Source: Paenibacillus sp. FSL R5-0517
GTDB lineage: Bacteria > Bacillota > Bacilli > Paenibacillales > Paenibacillaceae
Assembly: GCF_037974355.1 (NCBI RefSeq)
Contig: NZ_CP150235.1
Span: forward strand, 1,860,001-1,924,000
DNA length: 64,000 nt
Direction of reading: 5' to 3'
Shown here: positions 8,416-18,256 of the stretch, piece by piece
How positions within the stretch are numbered: the first letter of the stretch is position 1
Layout of the letters: every line of letters begins with the position of its first letter
Translations under genes and position numbers: made by a program
Notes under the pieces: model-generated
Database searches by the model: none
Seen by the model: only the letters and a program-made list of their open reading frames with translations
What the model was told of the DNA's origin: nothing

Positions 8416-8712
8416 TGATTCATCATCATCCCTAGTATCTGACTTAGCGGAAATAATGGAGGGGACGGAATCGATTCTGAAGAAGCGATAGCGTTCGCCT
8501 TTGTCTCCGAATTTATACATCTATAAGTTTATTCAAGAAGCTTTGGAGACAACAGCGATCAGAAGAACGATCCGTAACCGGGAATGATTCCCGCAAGTCG
8601 TCAAGCACTGTAGTGTGTGATGAGCCGGAAATACAAACCTCACCTCCAGTCAGCATGAGCAGCATTGAGAGGTTCTTGGAACCCGAAATAATACATTATA
8701 GAGGTGAAATCC
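8416..8712. repeat. Structured intergenic element (possible dispersed repeat)
   Basis: This 297-base gap has no convincing ORF but is rich in nested inverted repeats: the palindrome GAATCGATTC at 8468-8477, GCGA/TCGC at 8485-8498, TTGTCTCC at 8501-8508 facing GGAGACAA at 8545-8552, and GGGAATGATTCCC at 8580-8592. This density is unlike the other gaps and suggests a mobile or recurring structured element of roughly 8450-8595. From memory, similar sequence recurs in Paenibacillus intergenic regions, but copy number cannot be checked here. No second copy was noticed within this window. Confidence 0.45.
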
Positions 8713-9495
8713 TTGAATAAGAAAATTGCTTTTTTTGATTCAGGCATCGGTGGTTTGACCGTTTTGCATAAGGCATTACAACAGTTTCCCGAAGAAAAAT
8801 TCCTGTATTACGCGGATACCTTGCATGTCCCGTATGGAACCAAATCTGCGGATGAGGTGAGGGGACATATTTTTGATTGTGTGGAAGCCATCGTTCAGGA
8901 GGATGTCCGAGCAATCGTAATTGCTTGTAATACTGCAACCAGTCTGGCTGTTAAAGATCTGCGCGCCAAGTACGATATCCCGATTATTGGTATGGAGCCT
9001 GCGGTGAAACCAGCCGTGGAGATGAATCGTGAGAGTGGGAAGAGAGTGCTTGTATTTGCCACGGCCCTCACCTTGAGCCAAACCAAGTATAACGAACTGG
9101 TATCGCGTGTTGATGATCACCACAGTGTGGATTCCATTGCGCTGCCGGAACTTGTGGAATGGTGCGAACAGCTGGATTTTGATCCGGGCAAAATCGCTGA
9201 TTATTTCCGGCTCAAGCTGGCAGATCTCGATCTTCAGGTGTATGGTACAGTGGTGCTTGGCTGCACGCATTATCCATTCTATACGTCCATTCTGCGCACG
9301 GTTCTGCCAGATCATATACAGATTATTGATGGCAGTACAGGCACCGTGAATCATCTGAAGCAGCGGCTTGGATTGGTTGCTCAGCATGGAGACAGAATTG
9401 GGGAACAGGTCACTTTCCTCAGTTCAGCAGGCCGACCGGAAGAGCAGGAGAAGATGTACAGGGCACTCCAATATCTTGAGAAGAACTCCATGTAG
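8713..9495 (+). CDS. murI: Glutamate racemase
   Basis: This cofactor-independent racemase converts L- to D-glutamate for peptidoglycan. The signatures are FFDSGIGGLTVL at the N terminus, the first catalytic cysteine in IACNTATS and the second in LGCTHYP, with PYGTKS between. It is 260 residues, normal for the family. TTG 8713 was chosen because GAGGTGA at 8701-8707 gives correct spacing; the in-frame GTG at 8704 lies inside that Shine-Dalgarno site. A histidine phosphatase gene follows 24 bases later and may be cotranscribed. Confidence 0.93.
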   Translation: MNKKIAFFDSGIGGLTVLHKALQQFPEEKFLYYADTLHVPYGTKSADEVRGHIFDCVEAIVQEDVRAIVIACNTATSLAVKDLRAKYDIPIIGMEPAVKPAVEMNRESGKRVLVFATALTLSQTKYNELVSRVDDHHSVDSIALPELVEWCEQLDFDPGKIADYFRLKLADLDLQVYGTVVLGCTHYPFYTSILRTVLPDHIQIIDGSTGTVNHLKQRLGLVAQHGDRIGEQVTFLSSAGRPEEQEKMYRALQYLEKNSM

Positions 9496-9519
9496 GTTAC
9501 ACCATAGGAGGTGATCGCT

Positions 9520-10071
9520 ATGCAGTCCATTTATCTTATCCGTCACGCCAAGGCCACAGGGCAGGAACCCCATGCAGAGCTTACAGATGAAGGGGTCAGG
9601 CAAGCCGAAAAACTTGCAGATATCTTGGCTGATCAATCCATTACGTATATTGTCTCCAGTCCGTGGAAAAGGGCTGTTCAGACGGCTATGCCGTTGGGCA
9701 TGGCAACGCTGCAACATATACATACGGATGAACGTCTCCAGGAGAGGGTACTTAGCTCTTTGGATCTGCCTAACTGGATGGATGTACTGAAACGTACATA
9801 CGATGATGTGGATTTGGTGGAAGAAGGCGGGGAATCTTCCAGAAACGCGGCTGCAAGGGGGCTGGAGCTTCTGGAAGAGTTGTGGAGCAGACCTGAACAG
9901 CATGGGGCCGTGGTTACACATGGGAACTTGTTATCACTGCTTATTCGTGAGTATGAACCATCCTTTGGCTATGAAGAGTGGGCCAAACTTTCGAACCCGG
10001 ATGTGTATGTATTGGAGAAACAGCGGCCAGAAGCAGGGCAGTTCACCATTCGCAGAATCTGGACAGATTAA
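9520..10071 (+). CDS. Histidine phosphatase family protein
   Basis: A 183-residue member of the phosphoglycerate-mutase-like histidine phosphatases. The catalytic phospho-acceptor motif is at the start, IYLIRHAKATG (RHA where most have RHG), followed by LTDEGVRQAEKLA and SSPWKRAVQTA. A second catalytic histidine lies in VVTHGNLLSLL. AGGAGG at 9507-9512 sets ATG 9520 as the start, nine residues... three codons inside a longer GTG frame. Family members dephosphorylate sugars, nucleotides or cobalamin intermediates; the substrate is not evident. A bidirectional terminator follows directly. Confidence 0.82.
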   Translation: MQSIYLIRHAKATGQEPHAELTDEGVRQAEKLADILADQSITYIVSSPWKRAVQTAMPLGMATLQHIHTDERLQERVLSSLDLPNWMDVLKRTYDDVDLVEEGGESSRNAAARGLELLEELWSRPEQHGAVVTHGNLLSLLIREYEPSFGYEEWAKLSNPDVYVLEKQRPEAGQFTIRRIWTD

Positions 10072-10076
10072 ACAGG

Positions 10077-10124
10077 AAAAGAGTGCTCCAGCGATAGGAT
10101 ATCAGCCAGAACACTCTTTTCGTT
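10077..10124. terminator. Bidirectional intrinsic terminator
   Basis: AAAAGAGTGCTC at 10077-10088 pairs with GAACACTCTTTT at 10109-10120 (one G-U pair). A and T runs flank both sides, so it can end the murI/phosphatase transcript and the convergent DUF423/coaA transcript. Confidence 0.8.
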
Positions 10125-10140
10125 TATTCATAGGGGATGC

Positions 10141-10503
10141 TTATAAGGCGGCAATCATGATCATAACCCATCCAGCCAAAAATGCGACTCCACCAAGTGG
10201 CGTAATGGCTCCCAATTTGCGAACACCCGTAACACTCAAAGCGTACAGGCTGCCAGAGAACAGGATGATGCCGGCGAACATCAGCCATCCGGCAAGCATG
10301 ACGAGTGAAGAGGATTCGAGACGGTCTGCCAGCAGCCCAATCAGGATGATCCCCAGCCCGTGGATGAGGTGATATTGAACACCGGTTTCATAGATTTTGA
10401 TCATGTCAGCGGATAATTTGCGCTTGAGCGCGTGTGCGCCAAAAGCACCCAAAGCAACAGCCAAGAACATCATAATGCTGCCGAGTATAATCAGGGTTTG
10501 CAA
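10141..10503 (-). CDS. DUF423 family membrane protein
   Basis: This 120-residue protein has four predicted transmembrane helices and the DUF423 signature ALGAFGAHALK near the N terminus, followed by YETGVQYHLIHGLGI and a glycine-rich last helix. Homologues such as YwdK/YgdD are small inner-membrane proteins of unknown biochemical role. It lies downstream of coaA on the same strand, 66 bases after it, and probably shares its transcript. Confidence 0.85.
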   Translation of the reverse strand: MQTLIILGSIMMFLAVALGAFGAHALKRKLSADMIKIYETGVQYHLIHGLGIILIGLLADRLESSSLVMLAGWLMFAGIILFSGSLYALSVTGVRKLGAITPLGGVAFLAGWVMIMIAAL

Positions 10504-10569
10504 TGTGTTTTTCTCTCCTTTTAAGGGTAATTAGTTATAACATCAAGGTTTATTTTGCACGAGTGTTGT

Positions 10570-11499
10570 TTAGAGTTTGCGCAATTGAATCAGCCCAATG
10601 GAGTGATCGGCTTCCTTTTTCAGAATCAGTCTGGCACGCCCTTTGGTTGGCAAAATGTTCTCATGCAGGTTTTTGGCATTGATATCCTGCCAGATCTGGT
10701 TGGCGGTCCGCACGGTTTCTTCTTCATCAATATTGGCGAAACGTTGATGGAAAAAGGAATCCGTGTCTTGGAATGCCGTATTGCGGAGCAGCTTGAAACG
10801 CTCAACGTACCAGTGTCTTATATGCTCTTCTTCTGCGTCAATGTAGATGGAGAAATCAAAGAAATCACTAACCAGCAAAGGCGTTTCTTTTTTGACCTGA
10901 AGTACATTGATGCCTTCAATTATGAGAATATCCGGTTGACAGATCTGCACCTCTTCTCCTTGAATGACATCGTAGGCGAGATGAGAATACACTGGTGCTT
11001 TCACTTCGGGTTTGCCTGATTTCACATCGCCCATGAACTGAATCAGGGATTTGATATCATAGCTTTCCGGGAATCCCTTACGGTTCATGATGCCCTTCTC
11101 TTGCAGCACGGCATTGGGATATAAGAAACCGTCGGTTGTGACAAGGTCAACCTTCGGGCTATTCTTGCCTCGAGCGAGCAGTGCCTGAAGTAAGCGGGCC
11201 GCTGTACTTTTGCCCACGGCAACACTTCCCCCGATTCCGATGATGTAGGGGGTGGGGAGCGCTTCTTTTTTCATAAAGGAGGCCGTTAGTCGATTCAGCT
11301 CTCGTGAAACTCTTGCATATAGGTCAATAAAGTGGGTAAGAGGCAAATATATATCTTCGACTTCTTGAATCGATACCTCTTCATTCAATCCCTTTAACTG
11401 TTCTAATTCGGCTTCCGTCAGTGGAAGAGTGGTCTGATGTTCTTTAAGTTCAGCCCATTCCTTGCGGTTAAACTCGATGTAAGGAGAGTATAAATTCAT
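10570..11499 (-). CDS. coaA: Pantothenate kinase type I
   Basis: This 309-residue enzyme phosphorylates pantothenate in the first step of coenzyme A synthesis. The P-loop [10 protein letters not shown] is at residues 90-99, with the type-I-specific [21 protein letters not shown] and [11 protein letters not shown] motifs after it. The length matches bacterial CoaA (about 310-320). Many Bacillales carry a type III CoaX as well; that cannot be judged here. A candidate promoter reads leftwards at 11545-11572. Confidence 0.95.
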   Translation of the reverse strand: MNLYSPYIEFNRKEWAELKEHQTTLPLTEAELEQLKGLNEEVSIQEVEDIYLPLTHFIDLYARVSRELNRLTASFMKKEALPTPYIIGIGGSVAVGKSTAARLLQALLARGKNSPKVDLVTTDGFLYPNAVLQEKGIMNRKGFPESYDIKSLIQFMGDVKSGKPEVKAPVYSHLAYDVIQGEEVQICQPDILIIEGINVLQVKKETPLLVSDFFDFSIYIDAEEEHIRHWYVERFKLLRNTAFQDTDSFFHQRFANIDEEETVRTANQIWQDINAKNLHENILPTKGRARLILKKEADHSIGLIQLRKL

Positions 11500-11544
11500 G
11501 AGATCCCGCTTTCTGTATGTAATATAATTGTGGACACAACCTTT

Positions 11545-11572
11545 AGTGTACCAAATTTCAGGAAACTGACAA
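11545..11572 (-). promoter_or_regulatory. Candidate sigma-A promoter for coaA
   Basis: On the minus strand TTGTCA (11572-11567) and TACACT (11550-11545) are separated by 16 bases, 46 bases upstream of the coaA start. Spacing is one short of ideal. Confidence 0.5.
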
Positions 11573-11693
11573 CACCTTTACATTGTCCGTTTCATAATGC
11601 CTTTCGTGAAAATGGAGCGAAAACCAACTTATAGGAAAGTTTAACCCAATTTATGTTAAAGTCAACGTATACCATGCGGAAGGGTGACAGCAT

Positions 11694-12482
11694 ATGATCA
11701 TATATGAGAGAGAGCATGATTTTGTTTTGACCGCACAGCATGAGCATGGATTAGTAGCCGGAGAGATGGCTTCCCACTGGAAGAAAGAATTACTAGCCGA
11801 CGCTGCACATCGGGATGAATTGATTCTGGCGGCGAGAGAACATGACCGGGGCTGGATTGAGTTGGATGCTGCTCCGTTCTGGAATGATTATAGCCAATCA
11901 CCATATTCGTTTCGGGATTTTCCTTTGCGTCCGCGTTTTGTATTCTACCATAAAGGGATTGAAGAGGTTTGTCAGAAAAACCTCTACGCCGGATTATTGT
12001 GCAGTTTGATGTATACGGAGCTATTTCAAAAGAATCTGGGTGCTAATGCTCAGGATGATGAAGACATCCGAACTTATCTCCAGCAAGAACACGAACGTCA
12101 GCTGAATTGGCAGAAAGAGCTTGGCGGTGATGCTGAAGCATTGAAACAGAGGCTGCAAAGCGATGTGGAAATCATGCTTTTCTGCGATCAGCTCAGTTTG
12201 TTTCTATGTATGGAGGAACCTGGAACACCTGCTGCGCGTTATGATTTTTTTGCAGAAGGGCTTAGTTGCACGTTTGATGCCTGTTCCAGACAACCGATTC
12301 AGGCAGAGTGGTTATCCAATGAAAAAGTAGGCCTGTCTTTTTTTCCGTTTGATGAAGACTTTACGGTCGTTTTGCCTTATAAATCGGTGCCGAAGGCAAG
12401 TATCCGCAAATTTGGTATGCAACAGGCTTATCGCCGGGCTGAGTGGAAGGAACGTCGTGTGTTAATTACGGATTTGAACTGA
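11694..12482 (+). CDS. DUF3891 family protein
   Basis: This 262-residue protein starts MIIYEREHDFVLTAQHEHGLVAGEMA, the DUF3891 signature, followed by AAREHDRGWIELD. The conserved histidine/aspartate pairs (QHEHG, EHDRGW, CDQLSLF) resemble an HD-type metal-binding helical fold, so a metal-dependent hydrolase is possible, but the function is not established. GGAAGGGTGA precedes the start. It is divergent from coaA and stands alone. Confidence 0.75.
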   Translation: MIIYEREHDFVLTAQHEHGLVAGEMASHWKKELLADAAHRDELILAAREHDRGWIELDAAPFWNDYSQSPYSFRDFPLRPRFVFYHKGIEEVCQKNLYAGLLCSLMYTELFQKNLGANAQDDEDIRTYLQQEHERQLNWQKELGGDAEALKQRLQSDVEIMLFCDQLSLFLCMEEPGTPAARYDFFAEGLSCTFDACSRQPIQAEWLSNEKVGLSFFPFDEDFTVVLPYKSVPKASIRKFGMQQAYRRAEWKERRVLITDLN

Positions 12483-12533
12483 GAACTGGAAACGCCAAGC
12501 TAGGGGAATGAGCAACATAGAATATCACAAAAC

Positions 12534-12570
12534 AGGCGGGCTTCTGATGTACAGGGTGTCCGCCTTTCGT
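12534..12570 (+). terminator. Probable intrinsic terminator
   Basis: AGGCGG at 12534-12539 pairs with CCGCCT at 12560-12565, followed by TTCGT only. The stem is short and the T-run is weak. Confidence 0.45.
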
Positions 12571-12667
12571 ATGCATATATCAGCGTGGGAATAAAGAAGG
12601 AAAACACAGGTTATTCCCAGAAATGTTAGTGTACAGCAGAGAAGCGCATGTTAGCAGGAGGACGAAT

Positions 12668-13177
12668 ATGAACACCAGAATAGAGATATTAACGATGTGT
12701 ATGGTATGGGACAAAGTGAATGATCAGGTGTTATTAATGAATCGGCCGGATCGCAAAGGATTTCCGGGATACATCGCTCCTGGGGGAAAGGTAGACTTTC
12801 CGGAGAGCATTGTGGATGGTGCTGTGCGGGAGGTTCTGGAGGAGACGGGTTTAACGGTCAATGAGATTACGTATAAAGGACTCGATGAATTCTGTGATCC
12901 CGAACAAGGATTACGTTACATGGTATTCAACTATTTGGCGACTTCATTCGAGGGACAATTATTGCAGAATCCGCCCGAAGGCGAACTGTTATGGGTGCCT
13001 ATGAAGCGGGTGTCCGAGCTGCCTATGCAGGACTGGTTCGCTGAACGTCTCCCACGATTTTTCCAAAAGGGTACGTTTGAGCGGAGTGTGATCTGGGAGA
13101 AGTCATCCGGACGTACGCTGCAAGAGACATTTATGTTGTATAGCGATTCCGCTCTTGAACAGCGTGGGGTTCGATAA
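12668..13177 (+). CDS. NUDIX hydrolase (8-oxo-dGTP diphosphatase-like)
   Basis: This 169-residue protein has a complete NUDIX box: GGKVDFPES, then REVLEETGL with the metal-binding REUxEExGU residues. An upstream PGYIAPGG strand is also typical. The family cleaves nucleoside diphosphates linked to another group; the YtkD/MutT-like layout suggests housecleaning of oxidised dGTP, which is inference. AGGAGG at 12657-12662 sets ATG 12668; the open frame from 12623 is not used. Confidence 0.85.
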   Translation: MNTRIEILTMCMVWDKVNDQVLLMNRPDRKGFPGYIAPGGKVDFPESIVDGAVREVLEETGLTVNEITYKGLDEFCDPEQGLRYMVFNYLATSFEGQLLQNPPEGELLWVPMKRVSELPMQDWFAERLPRFFQKGTFERSVIWEKSSGRTLQETFMLYSDSALEQRGVR

Positions 13178-13203
13178 AATCAACGTGAAAGGGAGAGAAG
13201 ATC

Positions 13204-13569
13204 ATGGGATACCAGCATGCCTTAGAAGGATACATTGCAGCGACGAATACACATCAGTTTCATGAAGTGAGCAAATGGTTATCGCCAGATGCCGTATATT
13301 GGTTTACAGGAACGTCATGCACTACTCCAGACGAAATCCGGGCTTATTTTGAGAACGCTTGGGAAACAGTCCAGGAAGAAGTCTACAGTGCTGAAGAGGT
13401 TAAGTGGATTACGACTAGCAAAGATCAGGCAGTTTGTATTTATACCTACCACTGGAAGGGGATTTATCAGGGAGAGCCGGCTTATGGAAAGGGGCGGGCA
13501 ACGAATGTGTTTGTTGCTGGGCTTGATGGGGAATGGAAATTAATCCATGAGCATTTAAGCTTGGGTTAG
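13204..13569 (+). CDS. NTF2-like/SnoaL-type protein
   Basis: This 121-residue protein has the layout of an NTF2-like cone: an N-terminal helix region with YIAATNTHQF, LSPDAVYWFTGTSC, an EIRAYFENAW segment, and the closing strands GKGRATNVFV and WKLIHEHLS. Such domains (SnoaL/DUF4440) are small isomerases, hydrolases or binding proteins. No catalytic residue can be assigned. It sits 26 bases after the NUDIX gene with AAAGGGAGAGAAG ahead of the ATG and is likely cotranscribed. Confidence 0.7.
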   Translation: MGYQHALEGYIAATNTHQFHEVSKWLSPDAVYWFTGTSCTTPDEIRAYFENAWETVQEEVYSAEEVKWITTSKDQAVCIYTYHWKGIYQGEPAYGKGRATNVFVAGLDGEWKLIHEHLSLG

Positions 13570-13810
13570 GATAAAATTAATGCCTCATAATATATCATCC
13601 ATATCTATATATTTATATCCAAATATTATGGTATAATGAAGGTTACTATTTTTATGGGAGATGACTAGCCCAAGAGAAACAGTGTGTGTTTAATAGATTG
13701 AGTAAACTAGTTTGTTGAAGTAAGCATGATATATTTGTAGATTTGCCATACATAGGCTTCTGCAAACAGAACGAGAATGAATATTGTACGATGAAAAGGT
13801 GGAGATTGGC

Positions 13811-14308
13811 ATGAAATTGTCGTTCCGGATTTTGGATTGGGAAGAAGAGCGACCATACGAACTTTTATTGATGGCTGATCCTTCAAAAGAAATTGTTGAT
13901 GAGTACCTGAGTCGGGGTGTTTGTTTTATTGCTGAGTATGAAGGAGAGATGGTTGGAGAGTTCGTATTGCTCAAGACTCGTCCGGAGACTGCCGAGATAG
14001 TTAATATTGCCGTACAGGAAGAACTGCAGGGACAAGGTGTAGGTAAACACATGATTAAGGAAGCGATGGAAGCTGCACGCAGATTAGGCTGCCGGATTCT
14101 CGAGATTGGAACAGGCAACTCCAGCTTTCATCAATTGAAGTTATACCAACGTTGCGGTTTCCGCATTATCGGGGTTGATCGTGATTTCTTTGTGAGGCAC
14201 TATGAGGAAGAAATTATAGAGGATGGTATTCGCTGTGTGGATATGATTCGTATGGCCATAGATCTGGATGCTGTTACAGAGGATGAAGACGAAAGGAAGA
14301 GTACTTAG
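13811..14308 (+). CDS. GNAT family N-acetyltransferase
   Basis: This 165-residue GNAT has VNIAVQEELQGQGVGKHMI (Q-G-x-G-V-G-K loop) and FHQLKLYQRCGFRIIG. The overall pattern is like AAC(6')-related or YvbK-type acetyltransferases. ATG 13811 follows GGTGGAG; the upstream in-frame TTG at 13784 lacks a site. Its stop TAG directly abuts the GTG of the following NUDIX gene, so the pair is translationally coupled. Confidence 0.82.
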   Translation: MKLSFRILDWEEERPYELLLMADPSKEIVDEYLSRGVCFIAEYEGEMVGEFVLLKTRPETAEIVNIAVQEELQGQGVGKHMIKEAMEAARRLGCRILEIGTGNSSFHQLKLYQRCGFRIIGVDRDFFVRHYEEEIIEDGIRCVDMIRMAIDLDAVTEDEDERKST

Positions 14309-14743
14309 GTGAATCGGTATACACATATTGGCGTATATGGCTTGGTCACTTGGGAGCAAAAAATTCTGTTGATTCATAAGGCACGGGGAGCATATCAGGG
14401 GCAATGGGATTTACCGGGCGGAAGGCTGGAGTTTGGTGAGCATCCAGAGGCAGCTCTTCATCGTGAGATTGAAGAAGAGACCGGCCTGACCGATCTACAA
14501 GTAATGATTTGTTCTGCGGAGTCTAAGGTTGTGGAATGGGTGCATCAAGGTGAGCCGGAAGAGCTGCACCATATCGGGATGCTGTACGATGTTGTTTTGA
14601 CCGCAGCTTGTCAGCCGGATCAGATCAAAAAAGAACCCGATGGTGAAGATTCGTTAGGCGCGGATTGGTTTACACTGGAGCAAACTACTGATCTTTCCCT
14701 AACGCCGTTTGCAGAGTATATGATTAGTAAAAGAACACCCTGA
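14309..14743 (+). CDS. NUDIX hydrolase
   Basis: A 144-residue NUDIX protein with WDLPGGRLEFGEHPEAAL then REIEEETGL. It starts with GTG immediately after the previous stop (no spacer), with the Shine-Dalgarno GGAAGAG inside the upstream gene. The short length and lack of extra domain point to a MutT-like nucleotide pyrophosphatase of unknown substrate. Confidence 0.85.
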   Translation: MNRYTHIGVYGLVTWEQKILLIHKARGAYQGQWDLPGGRLEFGEHPEAALHREIEEETGLTDLQVMICSAESKVVEWVHQGEPEELHHIGMLYDVVLTAACQPDQIKKEPDGEDSLGADWFTLEQTTDLSLTPFAEYMISKRTP

Positions 14744-15377
14744 TGCGCCTCATCAACTATATTGTTAACTCAAATTGGCTATATCCAAAGAAGCTGCTCG
14801 GATCATTCATGTCTGGGCCAGCTTTTTTAGTGGGTCTCCTGAAGAAAAAACCAATTATTTGTTGAATGTCATGTCAATTGGTTAATGTTTAACTTGACGG
14901 TTTGTTTTTGAACATAATGGACCACAATTCAATTAAGGAGGTAAAATGGGAGATCATATGCCTATTTTGTTATAATTAAGCGTTCGTTGTTCTAACCAAA
15001 TTGCTCGATGAATTTTGATTCATCTAATTTATGCATCAATTGAGCTAAAAATAGGAAATGCTCCTGAGCGTAAAAGTTTATAGAATAGATATTAGAACAC
15101 GGACTTCACTTGAAGAAGAGGAGAAAGTGTAACCTTCGAACGGATCAGGACAGTATTCGACATCTGTGCGACGGTATATACAATCATTGTTCTACTTTGA
15201 TTTTGAAAACGCAGACAAACCTTGACGGGAGCGTCGGACTAACGTTACTACCACCAACAGCACGATTATTGGACTTCATGAAAAATTTCGCTTAAAATGT
15301 TGAACGAACGCAAATTACGGCTTAGTCAATGATTTCCGTCAAAAACTTATGACTAAATCAAGACGGAGGGAACGTCG
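14744..15377 (+). other. Intergenic region ahead of odhA
   Basis: This 634-base gap holds a weak hairpin (AAGCTG/CAGCTT, 14789-14827) that may end the NUDIX transcript. A strong AAGGAGG at 14935-14941 lies four bases ahead of a nine-codon ORF (14946-14975, MGDHMPILL). A 61-codon TTG frame at 15110-15295 lacks a family and was not accepted. The odhA Shine-Dalgarno GGAGGG lies just before 15378. No promoter could be assigned with confidence. Confidence 0.5.
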
Positions 15378-18251
15378 ATGACGATCGTGGAAGGCAACAA
15401 GAAGCCCTGGGAAAGTTACTATGGCCCCAATATGGGATACGTACAGGAACAATATGAATTATTTGCTCAAGACCCTGGTTCGGTTACACCGGCCTATCGT
15501 GAACTATTTGAACAATGGGGTGCACCGCCAATGTCTGGCAAGGATGCACGCACAACCTCGAATTCCGGCAACGCCCAATCGGCTTCCGGAAGCGTGGACA
15601 TTCAATTATTACAGAAAGCGGTTACAGCAGGTAAGCTGGTATGGAATATCCGTACGTATGGTCATCTTGCTGCAGACATAGACCCGCTTGGAATCAGTGA
15701 AGATACAGATACATCTTTGCTGGAACCTCAGCATTTTGAATTAAACGAAGAAGATCTGAAAGCTTTGCCTGCTTCCCTGATCTGGGAAGGTGCAGATGGG
15801 CAGACAGCAACCGGTTGGGATGCAATCCAACGCTTGCGTCAGATTTACACTGGACCCATGGCCTATGAATTCAGTCATGTGCACGAAGTTCAAGAACGTG
15901 AGTGGTTGAATCGCCGTGCGGAATCCCGGACTTCACCAGCTCCACTTACGCCGAAAGAACGTAAGGCTTTGCTGGAACGTTTGGTTGAAGTTGAGCAATT
16001 TGAAGACTATCTTCACAAAACATTTGTTGGACAGAAACGTTTCTCTATCGAGGGTAACGATGTGCTTGTACCGATGCTGGATGAAGCTGTTCGTATCATG
16101 GCAGAAGCCGGATCTAGCCACATTCTGATGGGTATGGCCCACCGTGGACGGTTAAACGTACTTGCCCATGTATTAGGCAAACCGTACAGCAAAATTTTCT
16201 CTGAATTCCATCATGCTCCGAACAAAGACCTGGTTCCATCGGAAGGTTCGACGGGAATCAACTACGGTTGGACGGGGGATGTCAAATATCATATGGGTGC
16301 CAACCGTTTTGTAAAAGACGGGGAAACTGTGCAGGCCCGTCTTACTCTCGCGAATAACCCGAGCCATCTGGAATACGTCAATCCGGTTGTACAGGGTTTT
16401 GCACGTGCGGCTCAGGATGACCGTCGTGACCCTGGATATCCGAAACAGGATGTAACGAAGGCAGCTACCATTTTGATGCACGGTGATGCCGCATTCCCTG
16501 GAGAAGGGATCGTTGCGGAGACACTTAACTTCAAAGCTCTGCCAGGATATCAGAATGGTGGAACCATCCATATTATCGTTAACAATCGTCTGGGTTTCAC
16601 TACAGATAGCGGTGATTCCCGTTCAACATACTACGCAAGTGACCTTGCTAAAGGGTACGAAATTCCGATTGTACACGTGAATGCGGACAATCCGGAAGCT
16701 TGTATTGCAGCCATTCGTATGGCAGCAGAGTATCGCAATCGTTTTAAAAAGGATTTCCTGATCGATTTGATCGGTTACCGTCGTTACGGCCATAATGAAA
16801 CTGATGATCCCGAAACGACTCAACCTATCGTTTATGACAAGGTGAAAAACCATCCAACGGTAAGCCACCTGTATCAGGATCTATTGAAGCAGGAATCGGT
16901 TATCGATGATGCGTCCATTACGAGCATTCGCGATGGAGTAACGAACAAATTAAAAGAAGCTTATGACCAGATGAAGAAAAATGAAGTACATGAATATTAC
17001 CAACGGAAAATCAGTGAGCCGGAAGCAGTTACAATTACGCCTACTGCCGTACCATTGGAGAATCTGCGCAGCATTAATGCGGACCTGCTGAAATGGCCTG
17101 AGAACTTCAATGTGTATCCGAAGTTACAGCGCATTTTGCAACGCCGGAGCACTTCCCTGAACGAAGGGGAAAAAGTGGATTGGAGCCTTGCGGAGACACT
17201 CGCATTTGCAACCATTCTCGCTGATGGCAAACCAATTCGGATTAGTGGACAGGATGCCGAGCGCGCTACATTCGCTCATCGGAATCTGGTACTGCATGAT
17301 TCGGAGAACGGAGCCAAGTTCTGTCCGTTGCATCACTTGCCACAGGCAAGAGCATCCTTTGCCATCTATAACAGTCCGTTGTCTGAAGAATCCGTTGTTG
17401 GATTCGAATACGGATATAACGTATATTCACCAGATACACTGGTCATCTGGGAAGCTCAATTCGGGGATTTTGCCAACTGTGCACAGGTTATTTTTGACCA
17501 GTTTGTATCCGCAGGTCGTGCCAAGTGGTCTCAAAAATCCAGTCTGGTGATGTTGCTTCCACATGCGAATGAAGGTCAGGGACCTGAGCATACAAGTGCT
17601 CGTCTGGAACGCTTCCTTCAGTTGTGTGCAGAAGACAACATGACGGTTGCCAACTTGTCGAGTGCTTCCCAGTACTTCCACTTGTTGCGTCGTCAAGCTT
17701 CGTTGACTGAAACGGAAGATGCCCGTCCACTTGTGATGATGTCACCGAAAAGTCTCATCCGGAATCCGCGTGTTGCATCACCGGCAGTGGAATTCAGTGA
17801 AGGCAAATTCGAACTTGTGCTTGAGCAAGCTGGGCTGGGTACGCAGCCGGATCGTGTGGAGCGCATTATTCTGTGCAGTGGCAAGATTGCCATTGACTTG
17901 GAAGATGCTTTTGAAAAAGACAAAGCAGATTGGTCATGGCTTCACATTATTCGAGTGGAACAGCTGTATCCGTTCCCGGCAGAAGAGATCAAACGTATCC
18001 TCGCACGTTTCAGTAATGTAAAAGAACTGGTATGGGTACAGGAAGAAAACAAAAATATGGGCGCCTGGACTTACATGGAGCCTCGTCTTCGCGAAGTTGC
18101 TCCGGAAGGCACAACCGTTAGATACGAAGGTCGCCCGGAACACGCAAGTCCTTCCAGCGGTTATCAGCTTGTGCATAGTATGGAACAGCAACAGATTATT
18201 ACATCTGCGTTGAAACAAACGACGAAGAATAATATTCCACTGGGGAGGTAA
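15378..18251 (+). CDS. odhA: 2-oxoglutarate dehydrogenase E1 component
   Basis: This is the thiamine-pyrophosphate-dependent E1 subunit (957 aa) of the 2-oxoglutarate dehydrogenase complex, which decarboxylates 2-oxoglutarate and transfers the succinyl group to E2. Visible signatures are the N-terminal [30 protein letters not shown] near residue 250, [10 protein letters not shown] near 370, the HNETDDP loop near 472 and, in the C-terminal transketolase-like half, [14 protein letters not shown] and [17 protein letters not shown]. The length is usual for the Bacillales protein. odhB follows after five bases, forming the classic odhAB operon; E3 is encoded elsewhere. Confidence 0.97.
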   Translation: MTIVEGNKKPWESYYGPNMGYVQEQYELFAQDPGSVTPAYRELFEQWGAPPMSGKDARTTSNSGNAQSASGSVDIQLLQKAVTAGKLVWNIRTYGHLAADIDPLGISEDTDTSLLEPQHFELNEEDLKALPASLIWEGADGQTATGWDAIQRLRQIYTGPMAYEFSHVHEVQEREWLNRRAESRTSPAPLTPKERKALLERLVEVEQFEDYLHKTFVGQKRFSIEGNDVLVPMLDEAVRIMAEAGSSHILMGMAHRGRLNVLAHVLGKPYSKIFSEFHHAPNKDLVPSEGSTGINYGWTGDVKYHMGANRFVKDGETVQARLTLANNPSHLEYVNPVVQGFARAAQDDRRDPGYPKQDVTKAATILMHGDAAFPGEGIVAETLNFKALPGYQNGGTIHIIVNNRLGFTTDSGDSRSTYYASDLAKGYEIPIVHVNADNPEACIAAIRMAAEYRNRFKKDFLIDLIGYRRYGHNETDDPETTQPIVYDKVKNHPTVSHLYQDLLKQESVIDDASITSIRDGVTNKLKEAYDQMKKNEVHEYYQRKISEPEAVTITPTAVPLENLRSINADLLKWPENFNVYPKLQRILQRRSTSLNEGEKVDWSLAETLAFATILADGKPIRISGQDAERATFAHRNLVLHDSENGAKFCPLHHLPQARASFAIYNSPLSEESVVGFEYGYNVYSPDTLVIWEAQFGDFANCAQVIFDQFVSAGRAKWSQKSSLVMLLPHANEGQGPEHTSARLERFLQLCAEDNMTVANLSSASQYFHLLRRQASLTETEDARPLVMMSPKSLIRNPRVASPAVEFSEGKFELVLEQAGLGTQPDRVERIILCSGKIAIDLEDAFEKDKADWSWLHIIRVEQLYPFPAEEIKRILARFSNVKELVWVQEENKNMGAWTYMEPRLREVAPEGTTVRYEGRPEHASPSSGYQLVHSMEQQQIITSALKQTTKNNIPLGR

Positions 18252-18256
18252 GAGCT

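Noticed and set aside
15110..15295. 61-codon TTG frame ahead of odhA
   Set aside because: Weak start, no recognisable domain, and it lies in a probable leader; coding is not supported.
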